Source of the DNA: CAZVFX01 sp964626565
Lineage (GTDB): Bacteria > Myxococcota_A > UBA9042 > CAIXZC01
Reading direction: 5' to 3'
Length of the DNA stretch: 64,000 nt
Assembly: GCA_964626565.1 (NCBI GenBank)
Contig: CAZVFX010000012.1
Span: forward strand, 23,091 to 87,090
Positions 28,101 to 36,414 of this stretch are shown here, in pieces. Each line of letters starts with the position of its first letter. Positions within the stretch are counted from its first letter, which is position 1. The translations under genes and the position numbers were made by a program. Under the pieces are notes generated by a model. It did no database searches and was not told the DNA's origin. It was given only the letters and a program-made list of their open reading frames with translations.

Positions 28101-31100
28101 CAACGACGACTCGTGCTCCTCCAACGTATTGTCTCCGGACGTAACCCTGGCCAAGAGTTGCCCGGTGGACATGATCGCGGGGGAAGGTGCGGCTTACACC
28201 CTCACCGTTTCCAACGCAGGTAGCACTGCGGCGCTGAATGTAGCCGTTTCCGACATCCTGCCCGACGGCGTGGCCTTTGTTTCCGCCAACCCGGCGCCGG
28301 CTTCGGTCAACGGCCAGTTGTTGACCTTTGGCTTGGGCGACCTGGCCGCGGGCGCTTCTACCACCATCACCATCGACGTGCTGGCCGTTGCCACCAGCGG
28401 CAGCGGCACCAACAGCGCCTCGGCCACCACGGCCAGCGTCGAAGGCGGGGCAGGCTCGGCTAACAACGACGACTCCTGCTCTTCCAACTTCCTGTCCCCG
28501 GACATTGCCTTGACCAAGAACTGCCCGGTGGACATGGTCGCCGGCGAAAACGCCAGCTACTCACTGCTGGTCACCAATCTGGGCAACACCGCGGCCAACA
28601 ACGTGCTGGTGACGGACACCCTGCCGGCTGGGGTTTCCTTCCTGTCGGCCATTCCGGCCCCGTTGTCGGTAATCGGGCAGGAGCTGACCTTCGACCTGGG
28701 CGACCTGGCCGACGGCGCCAGCGCGTCCATCACCATTCAGGTGTACGTAGACGCCACCGGCGGAGCCGGGGACAACACCGCCACCGCCAGTACCGATTCG
28801 GTGGAAGGCGGTCAGGGGTCGGCCAACAACAGCGATTCCTGCTCCTCCGACTTCCTGTCTCCGGACGTAGCGCTGGCCAAGAGTTGCCCTGTCGACATGA
28901 TCGCCGGGGAATTCTCCAGCTACACCCTGAGCGTGAGCAATGCGGGCAGCACCGACGCGCTGAACGTCGTGGTGACCGACACTCTGCCCGCGGGCGTATC
29001 CTTTGTAAGCGCCACGCCGGCACCCGCATCGGTGGTCGGTCAGACTGTGACCTTCAACCTGGGCGACCTGGCTGCAGGCGGCAGCGGCACCATCACCATC
29101 GATGTGCTGGCAACCGCTACTTCCGGTTCGGGCACCAACAACGCGTCGGTGTCCACCGACAGCGTCGAGGGCGGGGCAGGGTCGGCCAACAACAGCGACT
29201 CCTGCTCTTCCAACTTCCTTTCGCCGGACATTGCGGTGGCCAAGACCTGCCCCATCGACATGATTGCGGGCGAGAACGCAGCCTACACCGTCACGGTGTC
29301 CAATGGCGGCAACACCACGGCAAACACAGTCACTCTCACCGACGTCCTGCCGGCTGAGGTGTCCTTTATCAGCGCCACGCCTGCCCCCAGCGCAGTCAAC
29401 GGTCAGGAACTGACCTTCGACCTGGGCGACCTGGAGCCCGGCGCGTCAACTACGATAACCATCAACATACTGGCCGTGGCAACCGCGGGCTCAGCCACAA
29501 ACTCGGCCTCGGCATCCACTGCCAGTGTCGAGGGAGGACAGGGGAGTGCCAACAACAATGACGCCTGCTCCTCCAACTTCCTGTCGCCTGACATCGCGGT
29601 GGCCAAGACGTGCCCCATCGACATGATCGCCGGAGAAGGGGCGACCTACTCCCTCACCGTGTCCAACGCGGGCAACACCGCGGCCAACAACGTGGTGGTA
29701 ACCGACGCTCTGCCTGCTGAGGTCGCATTTGTCAGCGCAACTCCCGCCCCGGCTTCAATAGTCGGCCAGGATTTGACGTTCGATCTGGGCGACCTGGCCG
29801 CGGGAGCCAGCTCCACCATAACCATTAACGTGACGGTCACTGCGACCAGCGGCACCGCGACCAACAGTGCGTCGGTGACCACCGACAGCGTGGAAGGAGG
29901 GCAGGGCAGCGCCAACAACGACGACTCGTGCTCCTCCAACGTATTGTCTCCGGACGTAACCCTGGCCAAGAGTTGCCCGGTGGACATGATCGCGGGGGAA
30001 GGTGCGGCTTACACCCTCACCGTTTCCAACGCAGGTAGCACTGCGGCGCTGAATGTAGCCGTTTCCGACATCCTGCCCGACGGCGTGGCCTTTGTTTCCG
30101 CCAACCCGGCGCCGGCTTCGGTCAACGGCCAGTTGTTGACCTTTGGCTTGGGCGACCTGGCCGCGGGCGCTTCTACCACCATCACCATCGACGTGCTGGC
30201 CGTTGCCACCAGCGGCAGCGGCACCAACAGCGCCTCGGCCACCACGGCCAGCGTCGAAGGCGGGGCAGGCTCGGCTAACAACGACGACTCCTGCTCTTCC
30301 AACTTCCTGTCCCCGGACATTGCCTTGACCAAGAACTGCCCGGTGGACATGGTCGCCGGCGAAAACGCCAGCTACTCACTGCTGGTCACCAATCTGGGCA
30401 ACACCGCGGCCAACAACGTGCTGGTGACGGACACCCTGCCGGCTGGGGTTTCCTTCCTGTCGGCCATTCCGGCCCCGTTGTCGGTAATCGGGCAGGAGCT
30501 GACCTTCGACCTGGGCGACCTGGCCGACGGCGCCAGCGCGTCCATCACCATTCAGGTGTACGTAGACGCCACCGGCGGAGCCGGGGACAACACCGCCACC
30601 GCCAGTACCGATTCGGTGGAAGGCGGTCAGGGGTCGGCCAACAACAGCGATTCCTGCTCCTCCGACTTCCTGTCTCCGGACGTAGCGCTGGCCAAGAGTT
30701 GCCCTGTCGACATGATCGCCGGGGAATTCTCCAGCTACACCCTGAGCGTGAGCAATGCGGGCAGCACCGACGCGCTGAACGTCGTGGTGACCGACACTCT
30801 GCCCGCGGGCGTATCCTTTGTAAGCGCCACGCCGGCACCCGCATCGGTGGTCGGTCAGACTGTGACCTTCAACCTGGGCGACCTGGCTGCAGGCGGCAGC
30901 GGCACCATCACCATCGATGTGCTGGCAACCGCTACTTCCGGTTCGGGCACCAACAACGCGTCGGTGTCCACCGACAGCGTCGAGGGCGGGGCAGGGTCGG
31001 CCAACAACAGCGACTCCTGCTCTTCCAACTTCCTTTCGCCGGACATTGCGGTGGCCAAGACCTGCCCCATCGACATGATTGCGGGCGAGAACGCAGCCTA

Positions 31101-32493
31101 CACCGTCACGGTGTCCAATGGCGGCAACACCACGGCAAACACAGTCACTCTCACCGACGTCCTGCCGGCTGAGGTGTCCTTTATCAGCGCCACGCCTGCC
31201 CCCAGCGCAGTCAACGGTCAGGAACTGACCTTCGACCTGGGCGACCTGGAGCCCGGCGCGTCAACTACGATAACCATCAACATACTGGCCGTGGCAACCG
31301 CGGGCTCAGCCACAAACTCGGCCTCGGCATCCACTGCCAGTGTCGAGGGAGGACAGGGGAGCGCGAACAACAACGATTCATGCGCTTCGAACTTGTTGTC
31401 ACCGGACATCAGCCTGGTAAAGAACTGCCCGGTGGACATGGTGGCCGGTGAAAATGCCGCGTACACCCTGGTGGTTTCCAACTCCGGCAACACCGCAGCC
31501 CTCGATGTCTCCGTTGTTGACACCCTTCCCGACGGCGTGGAGTTTGTAAGCGCGACGCCTGCACCGGCAGGGGCGGTGGGGCAGGAACTCACTTTCAATC
31601 TGGGCGACCTGGCCGCCGGCGGCGCAACCACAATCACCATCAACGTATCCGTGATCGCCACAGGCGGTGATTCGACCAACTCGGCGACGGCCAGCACGGC
31701 CAGCGTCGAAGGGGGGCAGGGAAGCTCCAACAACGACGACTCGTGCTCGTCGACGTTCCTGTCGGCGGACGTGTGGATTGCTGCCAGTTGCTCGCCCGCT
31801 GGCGTGGTCGCCAACAGCAGCTACGCTTTCGAAGCCTCATTCCACAACGATGGGACAACCGACGCTGATCTGACGGTGGTCACCGCCACGGTGCCTGCCG
31901 GCTTCTTCGAAAACGACACATTCTCGGTGTCCGCTTCGGTCGGGGCTGTGACTGTTGAAGGGTTGCAGGTGACCATTGACGTGGGCGTCCTGGCGGTGGG
32001 AGAATCCGGTTTCCTTTCCATCAGCGGTACGGTGACGCCGTCGACTGCGGCTCGGGGCAACTACCCGTTCGCCACAGCGATCACCACCAGTAGTTCCCAA
32101 TCCACCACCTCCAACGATGGGTCCTCGTGCACCACTACGGTGCTGGCACCCGAGTTGACGCTGGCCAAATCCTCGATTGTCACCGAGGTTGTGGGCACGT
32201 TCATCAACAGCGCCTCCGTCTCCACGGGGGAGATTGCAGAAGGAGCAGCAGCATCCAAGAGCGACACGGTAGCTGTCGCGACACGCCTGGAATACACAAT
32301 TACGGTGAGCAATATTGGCGACGCCACTGCAGGCACCGTGGCAATCACCGACATTCTGCCGGCCGGTGCAAAGGTTGTCGCCAACCCGGACGGTGCACAG
32401 ATTTCCGGTAGCACGGCGACCTGGCTGGTGGCACCACTTCCGCCGGGCGGTAGTGTGCAGGTGGGCATTACCCTTGAAACGTTGAACCTGTAG
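25189..32493 (+). CDS. Secreted giant DUF11-repeat protein
   Basis: A protein of 2434 residues from the ATG at 25189 (AGGAGGAGGT upstream). The frame is open from 25000, but that earlier part covers the promoter. It has a signal peptide (LLLTLFFGATALAQ), then a domain of about 220 residues rich in aromatic residues (probably beta-sandwich). About 18 DUF11 (TIGR01451-type) repeats follow, most exactly 121 residues: PDxxLAKxCPVDMIAGExAxYTLTVSNAG, LPxGVSFVSAxPAP, LTFDLGDLAAG, NSxSVEGGxGSANNxDSCSS. Each carries two Cys flanking the repeat joint, suggesting one disulfide per unit. No membrane anchor or sorting motif is visible at the C-terminus. Likely a long surface or matrix rod. Expression appears to be sigma-54 controlled. 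Confidence 0.9.
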   Translation: MLQRVVCPALSILLLTLFFGATALAQPVVDGYVVDPVTGVVEAPYVVQGITYTQDQATGDFSGYLYRAETATELYFAFAQSVHINDNTYGANSIDWPKKFGHRLRDLLNSEHAKVMMYDCQDNLVLEYYLDYATRDKSTGEVFCWGPAGTDGIMLLGDPAHITGASSSLVWNWNLAVPSWPNKATLSPPRVPTNSYDPGTTVDPNYPWIYELVYEWSVSKAAFPGGCFGRLEILEVHNSPLKTATNPVPIPVLVVAKEADPPSGTTVIAGDTILFTVSYYNPGPASLTDVVITDAIDINLTDIVPMNGGVYDEVSRTITWPTIPVLAGGESGHVQFTAVVEPLSPSEEIIYNQAVFTTPDLPTPAETNVTEHPLVHTPDLAVAKACPPLILTGETATYTITVDNLGFGTADAVILTDTLPAQVSFIDATPAPASVAGQVLTFDLGSFAYGQSGTVTINVMVDGTSGLAVNSVAVSTPTVEGGEGSSNNFDSCSSELQGADVYVFKTCPAEIAAGVQATYSIEAGNSGTATANSVVVTDTLPAGANLLNAIPAPSSINGQTLTFDLGDLTAGEVRNITIDFDTSLTSGTLVNQVSVASSSSEGGQGDLNNSDECSSTATAPDLAVTKNCPADMVAGQGASYLLRVDNIGSAPAEGVVLTDTLPDGISFVSAIPAPSSVVGQTLTFDLGSLDAGVTANVTIEVQAVATAGSATNLASATTDSIEGGAGSANNSDSCTSDFLAPDVGVSKTCPVDMTAGLDAAYTILVTNSGTATAANVVVNDVLPDGVSFVSAVPAPSSVAGQTISFSLGDLAAGASATITIAVTPLATEGTTTNTASAATDSVEGGQGSANNADSCSSSFLSPDLSLTKACPIDMIAGENASYTLTVANAGTAGATNVVLIDALPAEVAFISAIPAPASVVGQDLTFNLGDLAAGASTTVTINVTVTATSGTALNSASLSTESMEGGLGLANNDDSCSSNVLSPDVTLAKSCPVDMIAGEGAAYTLTVSNAGSTAALNVAVSDILPDGVAFVSANPAPASVNGQLLTFGLGDLAAGASTTITIDVLAVATSGSGTNSASATTASVEGGAGSANNDDSCSSNFLSPDIALTKNCPVDMVAGENASYSLLVTNLGNTAANNVLVTDTLPAGVSFLSAIPAPLSVIGQELTFDLGDLADGASASITIQVYVDATGGAGDNTATASTDSVEGGQGSANNSDSCSSDFLSPDVALAKSCPVDMIAGEFSSYTLSVSNAGSTDALNVVVTDTLPAGVSFVSATPAPASVVGQTVTFNLGDLAAGGSGTITIDVLATATSGSGTNNASVSTDSVEGGAGSANNSDSCSSNFLSPDIAVAKTCPIDMIAGENAAYTVTVSNGGNTTANTVTLTDVLPAEVSFISATPAPSAVNGQELTFDLGDLEPGASTTITINILAVATAGSATNSASASTASVEGGQGSANNNDACSSNFLSPDIAVAKTCPIDMIAGEGATYSLTVSNAGNTAANNVVVTDALPAEVAFVSATPAPASIVGQDLTFDLGDLAAGASSTITINVTVTATSGTATNSASVTTDSVEGGQGSANNDDSCSSNVLSPDVTLAKSCPVDMIAGEGAAYTLTVSNAGSTAALNVAVSDILPDGVAFVSANPAPASVNGQLLTFGLGDLAAGASTTITIDVLAVATSGSGTNSASATTASVEGGAGSANNDDSCSSNFLSPDIALTKNCPVDMVAGENASYSLLVTNLGNTAANNVLVTDTLPAGVSFLSAIPAPLSVIGQELTFDLGDLADGASASITIQVYVDATGGAGDNTATASTDSVEGGQGSANNSDSCSSDFLSPDVALAKSCPVDMIAGEFSSYTLSVSNAGSTDALNVVVTDTLPAGVSFVSATPAPASVVGQTVTFNLGDLAAGGSGTITIDVLATATSGSGTNNASVSTDSVEGGAGSANNSDSCSSNFLSPDIAVAKTCPIDMIAGENAAYTVTVSNGGNTTANTVTLTDVLPAEVSFISATPAPSAVNGQELTFDLGDLEPGASTTITINILAVATAGSATNSASASTASVEGGQGSANNNDSCASNLLSPDISLVKNCPVDMVAGENAAYTLVVSNSGNTAALDVSVVDTLPDGVEFVSATPAPAGAVGQELTFNLGDLAAGGATTITINVSVIATGGDSTNSATASTASVEGGQGSSNNDDSCSSTFLSADVWIAASCSPAGVVANSSYAFEASFHNDGTTDADLTVVTATVPAGFFENDTFSVSASVGAVTVEGLQVTIDVGVLAVGESGFLSISGTVTPSTAARGNYPFATAITTSSSQSTTSNDGSSCTTTVLAPELTLAKSSIVTEVVGTFINSASVSTGEIAEGAAASKSDTVAVATRLEYTITVSNIGDATAGTVAITDILPAGAKVVANPDGAQISGSTATWLVAPLPPGGSVQVGITLETLNL
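28095..29546. repeat. Exact duplication, copy A (1452 bp, four 363-bp units)
   Basis: This stretch reappears at 29910-31361, offset by 1815 bp (five units), with no mismatch seen on reading. The flanking bases differ on both sides. The duplication keeps the reading frame of the DUF11 gene. One non-identical unit (29547-29909) separates the copies. Confidence 0.85.
29910..31361. repeat. Exact duplication, copy B (1452 bp)
   Basis: The second copy of the block at 28095-29546. Other units of the array have clearly diverged, so these two copies were duplicated or homogenised recently, or the assembler collapsed or expanded the array. Confidence 0.85.
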
Positions 32494-32602
32494 GTACTGT
32501 ATGACAAGGAACCGACAGTTTCGCGTGCTCAACGGCCTCCCCGCTGCGCCTGCGCCCCGCAGGGCCGAACCGGCGGTCCCTGCTCAGGAGCGAGGTGAGT
32601 AT

Positions 32603-33382
32603 ATGTATGTCACCCACAACAACCGCTTCCGAGTTGAATTTGCGGGGGAGACCGACCGGGGACTGGTTCGTCCGATAAATCAGGACGCTTTTCTAGCGCT
32701 TCCGGAGTGCGGATTGTTCGCGGTGGCCGACGGTGTCGGCGGTCGCAAAAAGGGCGAACTGGCCAGCGCCACGGCAGTCGAGGTGCTCGAGCAGCGCTTC
32801 AAAGCCGCGGCGCTGGGTGAGGGCCGGCTGATGGACCTGCTTCCCGGCAAGGCGTCGGAGTTGCTGAAAGAAAGTGTGTTCGCAGCCCACCGCGAGATTC
32901 TGAAACGTAGTGGACCGGAGACCAACAGCGAAGGCATGTCCACCACTGTGGTGGCTGCGTTCTTCTCGAAGACCCGGGTGTACATCGCACACGCAGGCGA
33001 CAGCCGCTGCTACCTGATGGAGGACGGCGACATCAGACGGCTGACCGTTGACCACACGGTAATGGAGGAGTTGAGACGGCTGGTGCCGTACACGCCCGAA
33101 CTGGAGAGCAAGTTGGCTCCTCTGCGCAGCATGGTGGTGCGCTGTCTGGGTATAGAGGCGATGCAGTTGGAGGACATCGAGACCAACATGACCATACCTC
33201 GGATGGGCCAGACCTACTTGCTGTGTTCCGACGGCTTGTGCAACTGCGTTTCCGACGAAGAAATCAGGGATGCCCTCTACCTGGGGGACCATCCCGAACT
33301 GGCGTGCAGCCGTCTGCTGAACCTGGCGGCCAAACGGGGCGCCCCGGACAACGTAACTGTTCTGGTTGCTCGCCTCGTTTGA
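32603..33382 (+). CDS. PP2C-family Ser/Thr protein phosphatase
   Basis: A protein of 259 residues from the ATG at 32603 (AGGTGAG upstream); a longer in-frame start at 32501 adds 34 low-complexity residues and is less likely. The metal-binding PP2C motifs are present in order: RPINQDAF, VADGVGG, HAGDSRCYL, LLCSDGLCN, GAPDNVTVLV. It should dephosphorylate pSer/pThr proteins in the cytoplasm, using Mn2+ or Mg2+. It probably reverses the two membrane kinases encoded upstream. It follows the DUF11 gene by 109 bp; I see no strong terminator in that gap. Confidence 0.93.
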   Translation: MYVTHNNRFRVEFAGETDRGLVRPINQDAFLALPECGLFAVADGVGGRKKGELASATAVEVLEQRFKAAALGEGRLMDLLPGKASELLKESVFAAHREILKRSGPETNSEGMSTTVVAAFFSKTRVYIAHAGDSRCYLMEDGDIRRLTVDHTVMEELRRLVPYTPELESKLAPLRSMVVRCLGIEAMQLEDIETNMTIPRMGQTYLLCSDGLCNCVSDEEIRDALYLGDHPELACSRLLNLAAKRGAPDNVTVLVARLV

Positions 33383-33393
33383 TTTCAAAGAGA

Positions 33394-33422
33394 TTGCCTA
33401 ACCTCCCAAGGGTGACTAAACT
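33394..33422 (+). promoter_or_regulatory. Candidate promoter for cydAB
   Basis: TTGCCT (33394-33399), 17 bp, TAAACT (33417-33422), 47 bp before the cydA GTG. It fits the pattern of the other candidate promoters in the window. Confidence 0.4.
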
Positions 33423-33469
33423 GGGGCGGCTGTATTGCCCAAGAAGTGAACGTTGCCTGGAGGAGGCCC

Positions 33470-34795
33470 GTGGACCCCGTACTTCTCGCTCGCATTCAGT
33501 TCGCAGTAACCATCGGTTTTCACTTCATCTTCCCGCCCGTTTCCATCGGCCTGGCGTGGCTGCTCGTAATTATCGAAGGTAAGGCCTGGCGCACCGGAGA
33601 CCGCGGTTGGGAACGGTTGGGCAGGTTTTTCGGAAAACTGCTCGCCTTGACCTTCGCAGTAGGCGTCGCCACCGGAATCGTCATGGAGTTCCAATTTGGC
33701 ACCAACTGGGCCAACTACTCCAGGTTTGTGGGCGACATTTTCGGTGCGCCCCTGGCCGCGGAGGGGATCTTCGCCTTCTTCCTGGAGTCCGCGTTTCTCG
33801 GGCTTTATCTGTTTGGTCGCAACCGGATCAGCAAGGGGCTGCACTGGTTTTCCATTCTCATGGTCGCGTTCGGGGCCACCATGTCCGGTTTCTGGATTAT
33901 CGTTGCCAACTCATGGCAGCAGACGCCGGCCGGGTTCGTCATTCGCAACGGCCGGGCCGAGCTGACCAGTTTTTACGACGCAGTATTCAATCCTTCCACT
34001 GTGCATCGGTACTTGCACACTATTGACGGCGCGCTCATATGCGGTGCATTCCTGGTGGCTGGTGTCAGCGCCTGGCTCATCCTCAAGAACAAGGAGGCGG
34101 AACTGGCCAAGCGTTCGTTCCGCATCGCCATTATTTTCGGTTTCATCGTTTCGTTCCTGGAACTGATGCCCCTCGGCCACCACCATGTGCGGCAGGTGGC
34201 GCGCACTCAACCGGCCAAGTTTGCGGCAATCGAAGGGATTTACGAGAGTGAAACCGGAGCTCCTCTCATGCTTTTCGCGGTTCCCGACTCAGGCCCTCCG
34301 CCTAAGCTTGTCCTGCCGGTTGGTTTGAGGGGGATGCTCGGGTGGCTCGCCTTTGGCGACCCTGACGCCCACATTCCCGGTCTTGACCAGTTCCCGGAGG
34401 ACGAACGGCCGCCCCTGTGGCTCACGTTCGTTGCGTTCCACAACATGGTGCTGCTGGGGATGTTCTTCATCGGCATTACCGCGCTGGGCCTTTTTCTCAT
34501 GTGGCGAAAGAAGTTGTTCGACTATCCCCTCTACCTGTGGGCGATGGTAGTGTCGGTGCCGTTGCCCGTGGCCGCGTGCCAGTTGGGCTGGGTAACTGCG
34601 GAGGTGGGGCGCCAGCCCTGGATCGTCTATCCGGTGCCGGGGGTGTTCGAAGGGATGAAGGTCGCGGACGCCATCTCGCCGAACGTTTCCGCAGGCGAGA
34701 TTCTGGCTTCGCTGATCATGTTCGGGATGGTCTATTCCCTCCTGCTTGTCCTGTACCTCTTCCTCATGTGGAAGGAGGTTGACCATGGACCTTAA
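33470..34795 (+). CDS. cydA: Cytochrome bd ubiquinol oxidase subunit I
   Basis: Subunit I carries hemes b558, b595 and d and oxidises quinol with high oxygen affinity in the inner membrane. The predicted protein is 441 residues from a GTG at 33470 with GGAGGAGG upstream. Signatures: FAVTIGFHFIFPP (His18, axial heme ligand region), LHTIDGALI (His of b558), FHNMVLLG (Met ligand region) and GWVTAEVGRQPW near the quinol and heme sites. The Q-loop after helix 6 is short, as in CioA-type and many non-enteric enzymes. cydB overlaps its last 11 bases. No cydX-like small gene was identified after cydB. Confidence 0.96.
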   Translation: MDPVLLARIQFAVTIGFHFIFPPVSIGLAWLLVIIEGKAWRTGDRGWERLGRFFGKLLALTFAVGVATGIVMEFQFGTNWANYSRFVGDIFGAPLAAEGIFAFFLESAFLGLYLFGRNRISKGLHWFSILMVAFGATMSGFWIIVANSWQQTPAGFVIRNGRAELTSFYDAVFNPSTVHRYLHTIDGALICGAFLVAGVSAWLILKNKEAELAKRSFRIAIIFGFIVSFLELMPLGHHHVRQVARTQPAKFAAIEGIYESETGAPLMLFAVPDSGPPPKLVLPVGLRGMLGWLAFGDPDAHIPGLDQFPEDERPPLWLTFVAFHNMVLLGMFFIGITALGLFLMWRKKLFDYPLYLWAMVVSVPLPVAACQLGWVTAEVGRQPWIVYPVPGVFEGMKVADAISPNVSAGEILASLIMFGMVYSLLLVLYLFLMWKEVDHGP

Positions 34796-35801
34796 CACTA
34801 CCTGGTTTTTGCTCCTGGGCGTGCTACTTCTGGGCTATGGAATTCTCGATGGATTTGACCTGGGGGTGGGGGTGCTGCACCTGTTTGCGAAAGATGAACG
34901 GGAGCGGCGGATACACATGAACGCCATCGGCCCGGTGTGGGATGGCAACGAGGTGTGGCTGCTCACAGCCGGCGGGGCCATGTTCGCAGCGTTTCCTCCA
35001 GTGTACGCGACGGTGTTCTCCGGCTTGTACCTGGCCTTCATGCTGCTGCTGCTGGCCCTTATCTTCCGGGCTGTCTCCCTGGAATTCCGAGGCAAAGTGG
35101 ACCTGGCCGCGTGGAAGAGAGTCTGGGATTGGGGTTTCGGACTCGGCAGCCTTGTTCCTCCGTTGCTTTACGGAGTGGCCCTGGGCAACATAATGGCCGG
35201 CCTGCCCCTGAACGCGGCGGGCGATCATACCGGCTCCTTCCTCTCCCTGCTGAACCCCTACTCCCTTCTGGTGGGGTTGACCACCCTGGTGTTCTTCGTA
35301 ATGCACGGGGCCGCCTGGATGATGATGAAGACGGAAGGGGAGCTTCAGGCCCGCATGCGAAACTGGGTGACCCGGGGCTGGGCCCTCTTTGTGGCGCTTT
35401 ATGCAGGCGCGACCATGATGACCGTGTACGCGGCTCCCCACCTCTTTGAGGGGGTGGTGAACATGCCGCTGTTCTGGGTCGCCCTGGCGGCTCTCGTGCT
35501 GTCCGTAGCGTACATTCCGCTCGCCGCGGCCCGGACCCGGCCGGGGCACGCATTCCTGGCCTCAGCGACGGCCCTTGCCGCCATGCTGGGTCTGGTGGGC
35601 CTGGGCCTCTTCCCCACCCTGGTCCCTGCGTCCAACGACCCGACGCTGTCCCTCACCATCTACAACTCTTCCTCGTCCACGAAGACTTTGACGGTAATGC
35701 TGATCATCGCGCTCATCGGCATGCCTTTCGTAATCGGATATACCGCCCTTATCTATCGGGCCTTTAGAGGCAAAGTCACCATCACCGAAGAAAGCTACTA
35801 A
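34785..35801 (+). CDS. cydB: Cytochrome bd ubiquinol oxidase subunit II
   Basis: A protein of 338 residues from the ATG at 34785, with GGAGG upstream inside cydA. It starts MDLNTTWFLLLGVLL, then GYGILDGFDLGVG, the family's N-terminal signature, and WDGNEVWLLTAGG. There are about eight to nine hydrophobic membrane segments. It pairs with CydA to form the terminal oxidase. Longer in-frame starts lie within cydA and are not needed. Confidence 0.96.
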   Translation: MDLNTTWFLLLGVLLLGYGILDGFDLGVGVLHLFAKDERERRIHMNAIGPVWDGNEVWLLTAGGAMFAAFPPVYATVFSGLYLAFMLLLLALIFRAVSLEFRGKVDLAAWKRVWDWGFGLGSLVPPLLYGVALGNIMAGLPLNAAGDHTGSFLSLLNPYSLLVGLTTLVFFVMHGAAWMMMKTEGELQARMRNWVTRGWALFVALYAGATMMTVYAAPHLFEGVVNMPLFWVALAALVLSVAYIPLAAARTRPGHAFLASATALAAMLGLVGLGLFPTLVPASNDPTLSLTIYNSSSSTKTLTVMLIIALIGMPFVIGYTALIYRAFRGKVTITEESY

Positions 35802-35804
35802 CAG

Positions 35805-35833
35805 TTGCCTTGCGGCGACTGGTTTGCTAACTT
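35805..35833 (+). promoter_or_regulatory. Candidate promoter before the small lipoprotein gene
   Basis: TTGCCT (35805-35810), 17 bp, TAACTT (35828-35833), 30 bp before the ATG. The -10 match is weak. Confidence 0.3.
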
Positions 35834-35863
35834 CCATGTAGCTGACGAATAGGAGGATAGTTA

Positions 35864-36400
35864 ATGAACAGATTACTGCCCATACTGCCCTTAGTCCTGC
35901 TTCTGGGTTGCCAGAACGGCCGCTCCCAGCCAATGGCTGAGGGGGAGAAGAGCAAGGCCGACAACACCAAATATTACAGTGCCACCCTTACGCCCGACGA
36001 ATCGAAAGCGGAAACGGCCTGTGACCTGGTGTTGTTCATCACACCGTCGGAAGGCTACAAGTGGAACAAGGAGTACCCCTTCAAGTTTGTCTTCACCACT
36101 GACGATGCGGTGAAACTGGCGAAGAGCGAGTTCAAGGCGAAGCCGACCGCAGATCCCGGCGACCAGAAGAAGCCGGGCTTTAGACTCGAGAAGAACGTCG
36201 ACGGCGAGGATGTGAGCTGGCTATGGGTGCCTGAGGAGTTGTCCACCGGGGACAGCCGCGCCTGGCTGACCGTCCCCTCTAAGATTGGTCCCGCCGGCTC
36301 CCACGACGTGAGCGTTGAGGCCAGCTTCTCGGTCTGCAACAAGACTTCCTGCAAGATCTTTCGCAAAGAGAAACTCAAGCTCAAGGTCAACGCCAAATAG
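35864..36400 (+). CDS. Small lipoprotein, function unknown
   Basis: A protein of 178 residues with a lipoprotein signal (LVLLLGC, Cys at about residue 17) and GGAGG before the ATG. The mature part is Lys-rich and looks like a single beta-sandwich domain. It has three further Cys, two of them in FSVCNKTSCKIFRKEKL. A paired-Cys motif at the end of an Ig-like domain recalls the N-terminal domain of DsbD, but the match is weak and I do not name it. It lies between cydAB and prkA, 14 bp from prkA. Confidence 0.65.
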   Translation: MNRLLPILPLVLLLGCQNGRSQPMAEGEKSKADNTKYYSATLTPDESKAETACDLVLFITPSEGYKWNKEYPFKFVFTTDDAVKLAKSEFKAKPTADPGDQKKPGFRLEKNVDGEDVSWLWVPEELSTGDSRAWLTVPSKIGPAGSHDVSVEASFSVCNKTSCKIFRKEKLKLKVNAK

Positions 36401-36414
36401 GGGGGCCCCTGCCC

